Shown here in pieces: positions 54,601 through 62,292 of a DNA stretch of 64,000 nt (the stretch's first letter is position 1; each line of letters starts with the position of its first letter). Location of the stretch: the IMG/VR virus record IMGVR_UViG_3300026097_000008, positions 1 through 64,000 of that record, one strand, 5' to 3'. The notes below the pieces were generated by a model. It ran no database searches and was not told where the DNA came from. It saw only the letters and a list, made by a program, of their open reading frames with translations. Source of the stretch: a virus. The translations under genes and the position numbers were made by a program.

Positions 54601-55011
54601 AAACCAATAAGTTCCTGCTGTTGGATTTGACGCTGGTTCTGTAGCACTTGGCTCTAGCTCGCCTAAATCGATGTCAGCCCTTACAACGTAGGCTCTGTTG
54701 CTTACGCCTAATAGTGAATAAGCAGCTTGTAAGCCATATTCATTTAATTCGCTACCATTAATTGGATTATTATTTGCGTCTACTTGGAATAATGGGTCTC
54801 CAAATGTGTCTGCTAAATCTCTTTGCGATGTAAGCAAATAAGGTGTGCCTGCATTAGCTGCTAGCGTCCCTTGTGCTGTTCCTGTGCCTGCTGCATTTGA
54901 TTTGTTTGAAGCAGTGGCAACAAAAATCATTGGTACGGTACCTGGTTCTGCTGGGGTATAGAACGACTCGTCTATTACGCTAACCTGTACTCCTGGTGAT
55001 GTCAATGCCAT
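51667..55011 (-). CDS. 18: Tail sheath protein gp18, extended form (1114 aa)
   Basis: The contractile sheath subunit. The N-terminus MALTSPGVQVSVIDESFY and the C-terminal region (about 740-1114) with LVAFGQKTRARGASALDRINVARLVIYLRSQ and FIYIPLRLKNTGEIAGL are conserved sheath parts. It is 1114 residues against 659 in T4; the additional 450 or so residues (about 130-650) are Thr/Ala/Gly-rich repeats of beta-type modules that probably form outer surface domains. The start at 55011 with AGGAGAACTATA is preferred over a frame open to 55059. Confidence 0.93.
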   Translation of the reverse strand: MALTSPGVQVSVIDESFYTPAEPGTVPMIFVATASNKSNAAGTGTAQGTLAANAGTPYLLTSQRDLADTFGDPLFQVDANNNPINGSELNEYGLQAAYSLLGVSNRAYVVRADIDLGELEPSATEPASNPTAGTYWFDTADSIYGIFEWNGEGINTTGGQTFSTQTPTVITDTADVVDYAGADYTPKASIGAVGSYAVVAVTSLNKLWYKNTGGTWVEVGGDDWTKSWPTIKGTAANPTATGADAGNIEINGSSISVTTGDTVSVIATAINDALITGVTAEAVDGYLEIYSDGTGSAALDSSASGDILIGGTAATLTLVGITAGTYFPPAVQISAHTSVPAWKTTDTSLGQPSGFSARPTGSVWFKTTTPNRGANLSVKLWNAETLLWDSQSAPLYGTSAAAIYGLDPTGGGANLSVGDIYAKTNVADDTQPLVTFSLYRRSNIGATNIASNPITSAAPGAGTNQFSISATDDGSAAYSTPYTVTVVTTGSASADATAIAAGINAANITNVSASVDASNRIVISHSLGGEIKLTDTDGLLAAIGYQAKDAAVDESQWTANLYYQDGTTSATSPKQLIASNWNNLTYTASPNEVTSLAADGQLWYSSVVDEVDIMVHDGTSWKGYQNEYADADPEGPIVAASMPTAQSDGTPLVTGDIWIDTSDLENYPTIYVYNATLSGTTAQKWGTPIDKSDQTTENGILFADARYGDTGGSATTAPDATIAELLVSDYLDPDAPDPALYPKGMLLWNLRRSGFNVKRFERNYINLNADNARNGDEDMGSYYPHRWVTESGNQADGSGSFGRKAQRKVVVQALQATVNSNDDIRDDESRLFNLMATPGYPELIGEMISLNFDRGLTAFIVGDSPLRLTPDATSLNEWATNVNAAVEDNDDGLVSRDEYLGVFYPAGFTSDNFGNNVVVPASHMMLRTIALSDQVSFPWFAPAGTRRGGITNASSTGYLNSEGEFVAVALNEGQRDTLYQNNINPITFISGAGLVAFGQKTRARGASALDRINVARLVIYLRSQLNQLAKPYIFEPNDKITRDEIKQAAESLLLELVGQRALYDYLVVCDESNNTPSRIDRNELYLDIAIEPVKAVEFIYIPLRLKNTGEIAGL

Positions 55012-55049
55012 TATAGTTCTCCTGTTGGAAATGATATTTTTATTACTTG

Positions 55050-55057
55050 TATTTAGC
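55050..55057 (-). promoter_or_regulatory. Late-type octamer GCTAAATA before gene 18
   Basis: On the minus strand, a variant late octamer 38 nt before the ATG at 55011. The TAAATA core is kept. Confidence 0.5.
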
Positions 55058-55123
55058 ATGTAGTGAACAAAAATGTGTTATAAACCACCACAAAAAGGGA
55101 TCGAAAAGGTGACTAAATACGAT

Positions 55124-55459
55124 ATGAGACCATTATGCAAATGCGGACAGCGTCCGGCAGCTATAAATTATAAAAAAGGAAACAGAATTTATTATCGTAA
55201 ACTGTGCGAAAAATGTTTACGTAATGGTCTAGGATCGGGAGTACCTAAATGGAAACAGTCCGGATACGAAAAAAAGAATATTTGTGAAAAATGTGGATTC
55301 AAATCTAAACACAGCGAACAATTCAATGTATTTCATATAGACGGAGACTTGAACAATTGTCGCCCGTCTAATCTAAAGACAGTTTGTGCAAATTGTCAGC
55401 GTATTATGCAGAAAGAAGGTGTTCTTTGGAAACAGGGAGATCTAGTTCCTGATTTTTAA
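55124..55459 (+). CDS. HNH-like zinc protein (111 aa)
   Basis: 111 residues with two zinc-knuckle parts: CKCGQRP, CEKCL, then CEKCGFKS (about 4-70) and a degenerate HNH motif, FHIDGDLNNCRPSNLKTVCANCQ (about 78-100). HNH proteins are nucleases or DNA-binding; here the second His of the core is replaced, so activity is unsure. The start at 55124 is preferred by resemblance; an in-frame ATG at 55073 adds 17 residues. It converges on, and overlaps, the dNMP kinase gene end by 56 nt. Confidence 0.72.
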   Translation: MRPLCKCGQRPAAINYKKGNRIYYRKLCEKCLRNGLGSGVPKWKQSGYEKKNICEKCGFKSKHSEQFNVFHIDGDLNNCRPSNLKTVCANCQRIMQKEGVLWKQGDLVPDF

Positions 55460-55949
55460 AGATAGTACTCATTAAGACGTACACATTAAATTTAAGTCTA
55501 TCTAGGTCACCATTGTTGTCAATCGTATAATCACACATCCATTGCTCGATGCTCATTGAATTAGGATCTTCAGCAGGCAAGTAATCACAACGATCTACCC
55601 AAATAGCATAATCAAAAATTTCTTCATTTTGCATTGCAAAGAATTCACGCTTATTGCGTAGTCCGCAGTAAATATCGTGTTCTGCAAACAAGTTTCTCCC
55701 AAGGCGTGCTAGATCATCGCTACAATAATCGTGAATCATATTATACCATTCAGTACGATGATTGTGCCTGTCTGCATAACATTCTTCTTCGTCTGCATAA
55801 CCGTACTTGTCCTTTAGTTCATCAAAGATAAACAGCTCTGAACAAAATTTAGACGATGATTGAAATGTATAACCATATGCTTCTAACATCTCGCATACAG
55901 TATCTTTGCCGTGACGGCCGTGGCCTACTATTAGTAGCTTTGGTAACAT
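55404..55949 (-). CDS. Deoxynucleoside monophosphate kinase, T4 gp1-like (181 aa)
   Basis: A P-loop kinase with VGHGRHGKDT (about 8-17), the type seen in phage dNMP kinases that make dNDPs for DNA synthesis. Later motifs ARLGRNLFAEHD and FDYAIWVDRCDYLP (about 81-126) fit the LID and core of such kinases. It is shorter than T4 gp1 (241). It has its own sigma-70-like promoter and TAGGAG before the ATG, and is the only nucleotide-metabolism gene among the tail genes. Confidence 0.75.
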   Translation of the reverse strand: MLPKLLIVGHGRHGKDTVCEMLEAYGYTFQSSSKFCSELFIFDELKDKYGYADEEECYADRHNHRTEWYNMIHDYCSDDLARLGRNLFAEHDIYCGLRNKREFFAMQNEEIFDYAIWVDRCDYLPAEDPNSMSIEQWMCDYTIDNNGDLDRLKFNVYVLMSTIFKNQELDLPVSKEHLLSA

Positions 55950-55971
55950 ACAAACTCCTATATAATTTACT

Positions 55972-55999
55972 ATTATAACATATTAGCGTTGGCTGTCAA
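55972..55999 (-). promoter_or_regulatory. Sigma-70-like promoter of the kinase gene
   Basis: On the minus strand, TTGACA (55994-55999), 16-nt spacer, TATAAT (55972-55977). The -35 overlaps the end of the 71-residue gene upstream. Confidence 0.72.
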
Positions 56000-56198
56000 G
56001 TATTTTTTTAGCTTCTCGTTCTTTCCAGGCTGCTTCAAAGCCTATTGCATGTATATGTGCTTCATGATTGCCCCATAAGCGAGCAAAATAACTATCGTAA
56101 GTTTTTTTAATGTCTTCTTCTTTCCATGATTCCGGAATAAGCTGGCCTTTTACCATCCAGTATAAACGGTTTGCTTCTTTGAGTTGAAATTGTGTCAT
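55983..56198 (-). CDS. Small hypothetical protein (71 aa)
   Basis: 71 residues, helical, with many Trp and charged residues (ANRLYWMVKGQLIPESW, then FEAAWKEREAKK). A late-type octamer AGTAAATA lies 5 nt before its ATG, again predicting a leaderless message. No family is recognised. It sits between gp13 and the kinase. Confidence 0.65.
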   Translation of the reverse strand: MTQFQLKEANRLYWMVKGQLIPESWKEEDIKKTYDSYFARLWGNHEAHIHAIGFEAAWKEREAKKILDSQR

Positions 56199-56203
56199 GC
56201 TAA

Positions 56204-56211
56204 TATTTACT
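56204..56211 (-). promoter_or_regulatory. Late-type octamer AGTAAATA, 5 nt before ATG
   Basis: On the minus strand, a variant late octamer with the TAAATA core and 5 nt to the ATG at 56198. Confidence 0.55.
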
Positions 56212-56236
56212 GTATAGTAAAATTATAGCGTTAACA

Positions 56237-57223
56237 TTAGCCTATAGTAAAGCCATATCCTGTGCCGCCAGCAACTGCTAGGCTTACTTCGTTTTCTAGC
56301 TTTTCCATTTCGCCCTGAGCTTCGGCTTTTAGACTGGAACCATTTAAACTTGTACCGCCTTGTGGCCCTGCAATAGTAGCAAATTTTTCTCTTGCTTCTC
56401 CTAGCATATATTTACAGCTTGCAAGTGTGTAATCTTTAATCCATTGTTTTGCCATATAGTCATCTAAAAGACTTAGATCAGGTCTATAGTTATAACAATA
56501 AAGCATAATAGTTTCTTCTGCTCTAGGACGCTGCAACAGAGTAAGTTTTTTACTAGTGGTATTCCATTTAAATTCTATAAAACTTCCGAACATACGTCCT
56601 ACTAATTCTTGATACTGGCTAAAGAAGTCATAGGTTGCAAGTCCGCCCATGCTTGAACTTGAAAGTAGATATGCATTTGTATACGCTAGGTTAAAAGGAT
56701 CAAATAAACTGCCGCCGCCACTTTCGCCCGAAGCATATAATTTTACAGATATAACATCTCCAGGAGTTTGTGGACTAGTAAATGTTATTGTTCTTTGTGT
56801 AGTATCAGTTGCGTATTGTGTAGTAGCATTACCATTTACTTCTACTACAATTGTGTCTACAGCTAAAAGATTATAATTTACTGTAAAAGTTTGATTTTGA
56901 CTTTGTGTGACTGTATATGTTTGGGAGTATAGTGGTCCTCCGCTAGCACTTGTACTAGGTCTTGATCCTATACTTCGACGAAAGATTTTTCTAACTTCTA
57001 CAACTTCATTAGGTAATGTGTATTCATTTTGATCTATAACAGTTTCCATAAACAAATATGATTCTTCTACGGAATTATCACTACGTTGTCTATACCGTGT
57101 TAGAGCTTTTGTAAGTGCAGTTTCATAATGAACTGGATCTAATTCAACGTCGACCATGCCGCCGCCTAGTAGTGCATAAACATAATCATATACTTCTTGC
57201 TTTTTTGTCTGTAAATCTGCCAT
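56237..57223 (-). CDS. 13: Neck protein gp13 (328 aa)
   Basis: Part of the neck that joins head and tail. The start KKQEVYDYVYALLGGGMVDVELDP with ALTRYRQRSDNSVEESY (about 5-50) closely fits gp13 of marine T4-like phages. A beta-rich insert (about 100-165) is followed by LLQRPRAEETIMLYCYNYRPD. T4 gp13 is 309 residues. The start at 57223 is chosen for the GGAGA site; the frame is open to 57304. It is divergent from gp14. Confidence 0.9.
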   Translation of the reverse strand: MADLQTKKQEVYDYVYALLGGGMVDVELDPVHYETALTKALTRYRQRSDNSVEESYLFMETVIDQNEYTLPNEVVEVRKIFRRSIGSRPSTSASGGPLYSQTYTVTQSQNQTFTVNYNLLAVDTIVVEVNGNATTQYATDTTQRTITFTSPQTPGDVISVKLYASGESGGGSLFDPFNLAYTNAYLLSSSSMGGLATYDFFSQYQELVGRMFGSFIEFKWNTTSKKLTLLQRPRAEETIMLYCYNYRPDLSLLDDYMAKQWIKDYTLASCKYMLGEAREKFATIAGPQGGTSLNGSSLKAEAQGEMEKLENEVSLAVAGGTGYGFTIG

Positions 57224-57240
57224 AGAGTTTCTCCGTACAG

Positions 57241-57248
57241 TATTTATG
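57241..57248 (-). promoter_or_regulatory. Late octamer CATAAATA of gene 13
   Basis: On the minus strand, 17 nt before the ATG at 57223, with CGGAGA in the leader. It lies 5 nt from the divergent gp14 octamer. Confidence 0.7.
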
Positions 57249-57253
57249 TTAAC

Positions 57254-57261
57254 GATAAATA
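57254..57261 (+). promoter_or_regulatory. Late octamer GATAAATA of gene 14, 5 nt before ATG
   Basis: On the plus strand, with 5 nt (57262-57266) to the ATG at 57267. There is no Shine-Dalgarno. It is divergent from the gene 13 octamer. Confidence 0.75.
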
Positions 57262-57266
57262 TGTAT

Positions 57267-58403
57267 ATGCCAAGACTATCATTATATAAACCAGAACGCG
57301 GCAACGACTACGCATTTATAGACAAGCAAGTTCTTGAGATGTTTACTGTTGGCGGAACTGACATACACGTACACAAGTACCTAGGAACAGAAAATCCTAG
57401 CGATGCTGATGCAACAGCCGATCAACCACAATACGATGCTGTTGCAACAACTAATATACAAGACCTGTTATTTTTAGAAAATAGGGATAGAAAATACGAT
57501 CCTGACGTATACACAATGCGTGGTATCTATAATGTATCAGACATAGATTTTGATCTTAGTGCGTTTGGTATGTTTCTTAGTAATGATACACTATTTTTAA
57601 CAATACACATCAATAGTTCAGTTAAAACTCTTGGCAGAAAAATTATTTCAGGCGATGTAGTTGAGCTACCGCATTTAAAAGACGAATATGCACTTAATGA
57701 TTACAGTGTGGCACTCAAAAGATTTTATGTTGTAGAAGATGTTAATCGTGCAGCAGAAGGATTTAGTCAAACTTGGTATCCGCACTTGTACAGATTAAAA
57801 CTAAAACAAATTGTTGACAGTCAAGAATTCAAAGAAATACTGGATCTACCTGCAGAAGAAGATGTGCCAGGTGGTAATACATTACGCGATTTGCTTTCTA
57901 CCTACGACAAAGAAATGCAGATCAATAACGCTGTAATTGCACAAGCAGAAGCAGACAGTGCAAAGGCAGGCTACGATACTAGTCATTACTTTAGTTTACA
58001 GCTAGATGAAAATGGCAATACACAGGTACAAGACACCGATTCAGATGGATTGCCAGATGAAATGACTAGTGTAGATAGGGAAGGTTATAACGGATACTTG
58101 TTAGGAGACGGTATTCCAACAAATGGTGCACCATTTGGGCACGGCATTCAATTTCCTAGTGTAGTTGAAACAGGAGATTACTTCCTAAGAACAGACTTTG
58201 CTCCTACAAGACTGTTTAGATATGACGGGAATCGTTGGGTGAAACAAGAAGACAATGTGCGTATGACGCTAAGTAATACAAACACAAGAAGTACACAAAA
58301 AGGTACGTTTGTTAACAATACAAATACAAGTGAAATTGGCGGCGAGTCAACGGAAGAGCGTCAAAGTTTAAGTCAAGCACTAAGACCTAAGGCAGATAAC
58401 TGA
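57267..58403 (+). CDS. 14: Neck protein gp14 (378 aa)
   Basis: The second neck protein. MPRLSLYKPERGNDYAFIDKQ, VGGTDIHVHKYLG and LFLENRDRKYDPDVYTMRGIYN (about 1-85) match gp14 of T4-like marine phages. T4 gp14 is 256 residues; the extra C-terminal part carries an Asp-rich DTDSDGLPDEM segment (about 258-268), like calcium-binding thrombospondin-type repeats. The start at 57267 is used because of the late octamer 5 nt before it; a frame is open from 57246. The stop is coupled to the next gene (TGATG). Confidence 0.88.
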   Translation: MPRLSLYKPERGNDYAFIDKQVLEMFTVGGTDIHVHKYLGTENPSDADATADQPQYDAVATTNIQDLLFLENRDRKYDPDVYTMRGIYNVSDIDFDLSAFGMFLSNDTLFLTIHINSSVKTLGRKIISGDVVELPHLKDEYALNDYSVALKRFYVVEDVNRAAEGFSQTWYPHLYRLKLKQIVDSQEFKEILDLPAEEDVPGGNTLRDLLSTYDKEMQINNAVIAQAEADSAKAGYDTSHYFSLQLDENGNTQVQDTDSDGLPDEMTSVDREGYNGYLLGDGIPTNGAPFGHGIQFPSVVETGDYFLRTDFAPTRLFRYDGNRWVKQEDNVRMTLSNTNTRSTQKGTFVNNTNTSEIGGESTEERQSLSQALRPKADN

Positions 58404-59590
58404 TGAGATATAAAGATTTAAAAATCGTAGAGCAAATACTTATTGAACAGCCAACACAAATGTGTAGGATGCTTAAACGGGCTGCAAAAGAAAAAGATCG
58501 TGTTAATATGAATCTTGCAATTAGCACTAGAGACAATTATTTAAAATCTTATCCTCAACATACAGATTATTTAATGAGTTGTTCTGCAGGTATGGGTACA
58601 GGTGTAGGCAACGGCACTGGTACAGGAGATGTCGGTGACGGCACAGGTACAGGTAAGGACGGATTTGGTCCAGGCAAGGGAGATTCAGGTTTAGGTACAG
58701 GCGACAGTCAAGGACCAGGCAGCGGCACAGTGCCAGGATCTCCGGGTGACGGTGCAGGCCAAGGAGACCGTGCAGGTTCGGGCGAAGGTCCTAGCGAAGG
58801 TCCAGGTAAACCGGAAGGATCAGAGGACGGCGCAGGTGCAGCAGAAACTCAAAGAAAAGTGGATGAAGTAGAGCAAGCAATTCAAGATGGCGACTATCAA
58901 GGTGCCAAAGATATTATTGAAAATAATCCAGATGTTGCAGAAGCAATGCCTGATAGCCTCGAACAAGCAATTGATGATTTAATCATAGCTCAAGAACAAA
59001 AACAAGAAGCTGAACGTCGACGAGAAGAGGCTGAAACTAAACGCAAAGAACAAGAAGAAAAAGCTAGAGAAGCTGAAGAAGAACGGGAAGCAGCAGAACA
59101 AAGAGCTACAGAAGCACGTGAGCAAGAAGCTAGAGAGCGCGAGGCTAAAGAGCGCAGAGCTAAACAAGAAGAACGCGAAGCTGCAGAACGTGAAGCAGAA
59201 GCAAGGCGCGAACAAGAAGAAGAAGCTCGTAAAGCTGAAAAAGCGGCTGCTGAAGCTGAGCGTAAGAGACGTGAAGAAGCTGAGCGAAGAGCAGAAGAGG
59301 AGGCAGAACGCAAAGCTGCTGAAGAAGCTCGCAAGAAACGTGAAGAAGCTGAGGAAAAACGTAAAGCGGAAGAAGCTCGCAAGAAACGTGAAGAAGCTGA
59401 ACGTGCAAGAAAAGAAGCTGAACGTGCAGAGCGTGAAAGAGAAGCGGCTGAGCAAGCACGTAAAGAAGCAGAAGAAGCAGCTCGCAGAGAAGAAGAACGC
59501 AGACAAAAAGAAACTCCACCAGCAGAACAACCAGGACAGGGTGGTAGCGATCAAGATGTTATTATTATTGACGAGCCATGGGAAGACTAA
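58403..59590 (+). CDS. Gly-rich and coiled-coil virion protein (395 aa)
   Basis: 395 residues in three parts: a short folded start (1-60), a glycine-rich stretch (about 63-145) with GTGTG-type repeats, and a very long Glu/Lys/Arg/Ala helix (about 195-375) that looks like a single alpha-helix or coiled coil, similar in style to TolA. It ends with DVIIIDEPWED. It lies between gp14 and gp15, coupled on both sides. A spacer or tether in the neck is likely. The antisense ORFs here are shadows of its biased codons. Confidence 0.75.
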   Translation: MRYKDLKIVEQILIEQPTQMCRMLKRAAKEKDRVNMNLAISTRDNYLKSYPQHTDYLMSCSAGMGTGVGNGTGTGDVGDGTGTGKDGFGPGKGDSGLGTGDSQGPGSGTVPGSPGDGAGQGDRAGSGEGPSEGPGKPEGSEDGAGAAETQRKVDEVEQAIQDGDYQGAKDIIENNPDVAEAMPDSLEQAIDDLIIAQEQKQEAERRREEAETKRKEQEEKAREAEEEREAAEQRATEAREQEAREREAKERRAKQEEREAAEREAEARREQEEEARKAEKAAAEAERKRREEAERRAEEEAERKAAEEARKKREEAEEKRKAEEARKKREEAERARKEAERAEREREAAEQARKEAEEAARREEERRQKETPPAEQPGQGGSDQDVIIIDEPWED

Positions 59591-60738
59591 TGAAACTAAG
59601 AGATTTATTAAGAGAACAAGAAGAGCCGCAAGCTTATAGAGTAGCTATAGAATTAGATAGTGGTACTATAGTTCTTACTGTGCCTATTCCTATGACGGCT
59701 TTACAACGAGAAGACATAGAAGAAAGACTGAAAGCGTACATAGAGAAACATAAAGCTACATATAATATCGATGACACTTCTTTTAGTGTATGGTATCCAG
59801 TAGACGATGAAAATAACAAAGTAGAATTACCAGATGTAGATCTGCCTGACGTAGAAATTACAGAGCCATCTGATGTCGGCACCAAGGAGCCGAAACGTAA
59901 TGTTGCTACTCCGGGAGAGTCAGATCCTGTAGAAGAGCCAGAAGCTCAGAAGCCTGAAGCAGAGCCTGAAGTGCGTTCGTCGGGCGGTGTAAGATATGTC
60001 TCGCAAATGCAATCTTGGGCTGAACGATATAATAGAAATAATGACAATCAATGGCCACGTATGAATGGATACGGTGATCTTGTTGACGAAGAAGGTAATG
60101 TAGTAGGATCTATTGATGATGTGGTAGAGGATAATCCAGAATTACTAGGTCGTGCGCCACAGGATGAGCGCACTCAACAAATTTTACAAGGTGACGATGA
60201 CGGCGACGGTATAATAGACGATACAGGAGAGCCTGTTAAAATCCAAACAGATATGTATGATATACCTGATGCCAGCGACATACAACGGGCAAGAGAGTTT
60301 CAAGCAGAAGTAGACGCAAAATTTGGTGGCGGTGCCGATGGAGACACAGGTGACGAAGGTGTTAGCGGAGAAGAAGGTGCTGTCACAGGCGAGCAACGAG
60401 CAGAAATACCTAGTATTATTGAAGAATTAAGAGATGCAATGCAGGGACCGGGCACAAGTGAAGGTCAAATGATAGATGCATTAAAAAGAATTGGATCTCC
60501 TGCTCATCTAGAAGCTGTTGTACAAATGTACAGACAAGAGTACGGCGATAGCTTGCCGCAAGATATGATAGACGAGTTTAAATACGATCTAGGAGGTAAT
60601 AATGCAGCACAGGTTGAAGAAATTAACCGTGTGATGCGTCCGTTAGGCTGGGAAATAGTGGGTATGAGATATTCTACAATGAGATGGCAAAAAATTCCCG
60701 GAGTTGAAGTTGAAATCACGCCAGCAGGTGAAGAATAA
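59590..60738 (+). CDS. Virion protein with annexin-like repeat (382 aa)
   Basis: 382 residues, very acidic. The first 80 form a small folded domain; then Glu/Pro-rich linkers. A DDDGDGIIDDTGE segment (about 202-214) looks like an EF-hand-type calcium loop. At about 282-335, AMQGPGTSEGQMIDALKRI followed by YRQEYGDSLPQDMIDEFKYDLGG fits the annexin repeat pattern. The start at 59590 shares its A with the previous stop; an ATG at 59578 lies inside that gene. Position suggests a neck or tail-top role. Confidence 0.7.
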   Translation: MKLRDLLREQEEPQAYRVAIELDSGTIVLTVPIPMTALQREDIEERLKAYIEKHKATYNIDDTSFSVWYPVDDENNKVELPDVDLPDVEITEPSDVGTKEPKRNVATPGESDPVEEPEAQKPEAEPEVRSSGGVRYVSQMQSWAERYNRNNDNQWPRMNGYGDLVDEEGNVVGSIDDVVEDNPELLGRAPQDERTQQILQGDDDGDGIIDDTGEPVKIQTDMYDIPDASDIQRAREFQAEVDAKFGGGADGDTGDEGVSGEEGAVTGEQRAEIPSIIEELRDAMQGPGTSEGQMIDALKRIGSPAHLEAVVQMYRQEYGDSLPQDMIDEFKYDLGGNNAAQVEEINRVMRPLGWEIVGMRYSTMRWQKIPGVEVEITPAGEE

Positions 60739-62279
60739 TGCAGCACTTTTATGACGGACAAATAAGACGCTACATAACTCAGATTGTTCGTCTAATGAGC
60801 AACTTCAGTTATAAAGACGGCAAGGGTAATTTAACAGAAATACCTGTGATGTATGGTGATCTTACACGTCAGGTTGCAAATATTATACGTGAAAACTCTG
60901 AAAATAAGATTCCTAGTGCTCCTAGAATGGCTGTGTATGTCACAGGCATTGAGCAAGATCTCGCTCGCATGGCCGATTCAAGTTATGTTAATAAATTAAA
61001 CATTAGAGAACGTGCATATGATGCATCAGGTCAAGAATATCTTAACACAGAAGGTAAAAATTACACAGTAGAAAGATTAATGCCTACTCCTTATCAATTA
61101 AGTTTAAATGTAGACATATGGAGCAGCAACACAGATCAAAAATTACAGATACTTGAACAAATTTTAATGTTGTTTAACCCAAGTTTAGAAATTCAAACCA
61201 CTGACAACTACGTTGATTGGACAAGTTTAAGTGTGGTTAACCTTACCGGAACTACATTTAGTAGTAGGACTATACCTGCAGGTGTTGATAGTGAAATTGA
61301 TATTGCTACACTTAACTTTCAAACACCTATTTGGATAAGTCCTCCGGTCAAAGTTAAGAAACTGGGCGTAATTACAACAATTATACAAAGTATCTTTAAC
61401 GAAAGTGCAGGAACAATAGAAGTAGACCTGTCAAGGCCCACACTGCAAGCATATCAAGATAAAAATTATCCCGAAGCTGATGTGAGAACGGCACTTAGTA
61501 ATGATAAAACTGTCACTACTCCAGGTACTGATGTCAATAGCGTAGTATACACAACTCCAACAGATGGCATACAACAAATCGTAGACGATCCACAATCTGC
61601 AAAAACTGATGCAGATGTAGTTATTAGTACTAGTCATGATAATTATAACTTGCTTGTTCTAGAAGGAACAGCAAAACTTGTTAGGAAAGGTGTAGTAGGA
61701 GCAGAAACCTGGTTAGGGTATTTAAAATCTATGCCATTTGATTTCGAAGGTACAGGAACAATGAATGGTACTGAGCTAAGATTACTACGTACTGACTGGG
61801 ATACTGAAATTGTAGGATATGTTCAAGTTAATCCGACAGATCCGACTGAGCTAGTTGTCAATTGGGACGACGATACATTGCCTGCCGACACTGTTTTCCA
61901 TGGTCCTAACGGTGATCGTAATAAAATCGACTATATTATAGACCCTCAGCGTACCAACCCTGAAGGATTAAAGAGCCAAAACCCAAGAATATTGCTACTA
62001 GGTGATATAAACAACAGTGCAAGTGTAGGGGATAGCTTCTACGACGGACCAGATGCATGGAAAAACGCCGATGGTACAGACTTTGTAGCAAATGCTAATG
62101 ACATTGTTGAGTGGGACGGTAATAATTGGTCAATTGTATTCGATGCTAGCGAAGACGATAGTACTATTGTATACACTACTAACCTAAATACTGGTGTTCA
62201 ATACAAATATGACCAAGATGAATGGATACTTTCGTACGATGGTGAATATCCAGTTGGGACCTGGCGCTTAGAATTCTAA
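60738..62279 (+). CDS. 15: Tail sheath stabiliser gp15, extended (513 aa)
   Basis: Caps the tail tube and sheath and joins the tail to the neck. MQHFYDGQIRRYITQIVRLMSNFSYKDGKG (about 1-30) and the following GDLTRQVANIIRENSENK are diagnostic of gp15 in T4-like phages. T4 gp15 is 272 residues; the additional C-terminal half (about 260-513) has WKNADGTDF and VEWDGNNWSIVFD modules similar to those inserted in gp18. The ATG overlaps the preceding stop (TAATG). Confidence 0.9.
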   Translation: MQHFYDGQIRRYITQIVRLMSNFSYKDGKGNLTEIPVMYGDLTRQVANIIRENSENKIPSAPRMAVYVTGIEQDLARMADSSYVNKLNIRERAYDASGQEYLNTEGKNYTVERLMPTPYQLSLNVDIWSSNTDQKLQILEQILMLFNPSLEIQTTDNYVDWTSLSVVNLTGTTFSSRTIPAGVDSEIDIATLNFQTPIWISPPVKVKKLGVITTIIQSIFNESAGTIEVDLSRPTLQAYQDKNYPEADVRTALSNDKTVTTPGTDVNSVVYTTPTDGIQQIVDDPQSAKTDADVVISTSHDNYNLLVLEGTAKLVRKGVVGAETWLGYLKSMPFDFEGTGTMNGTELRLLRTDWDTEIVGYVQVNPTDPTELVVNWDDDTLPADTVFHGPNGDRNKIDYIIDPQRTNPEGLKSQNPRILLLGDINNSASVGDSFYDGPDAWKNADGTDFVANANDIVEWDGNNWSIVFDASEDDSTIVYTTNLNTGVQYKYDQDEWILSYDGEYPVGTWRLEF

Positions 62280-62292
62280 TATAATTAATAGT

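Noticed and set aside
58979-59554. Ser/Phe- or Ser/Ala-rich minus-strand frames
   Set aside because: Antisense shadows of the Glu/Lys/Arg-rich coiled-coil gene at 58403-59590, which is coupled to both neighbours.
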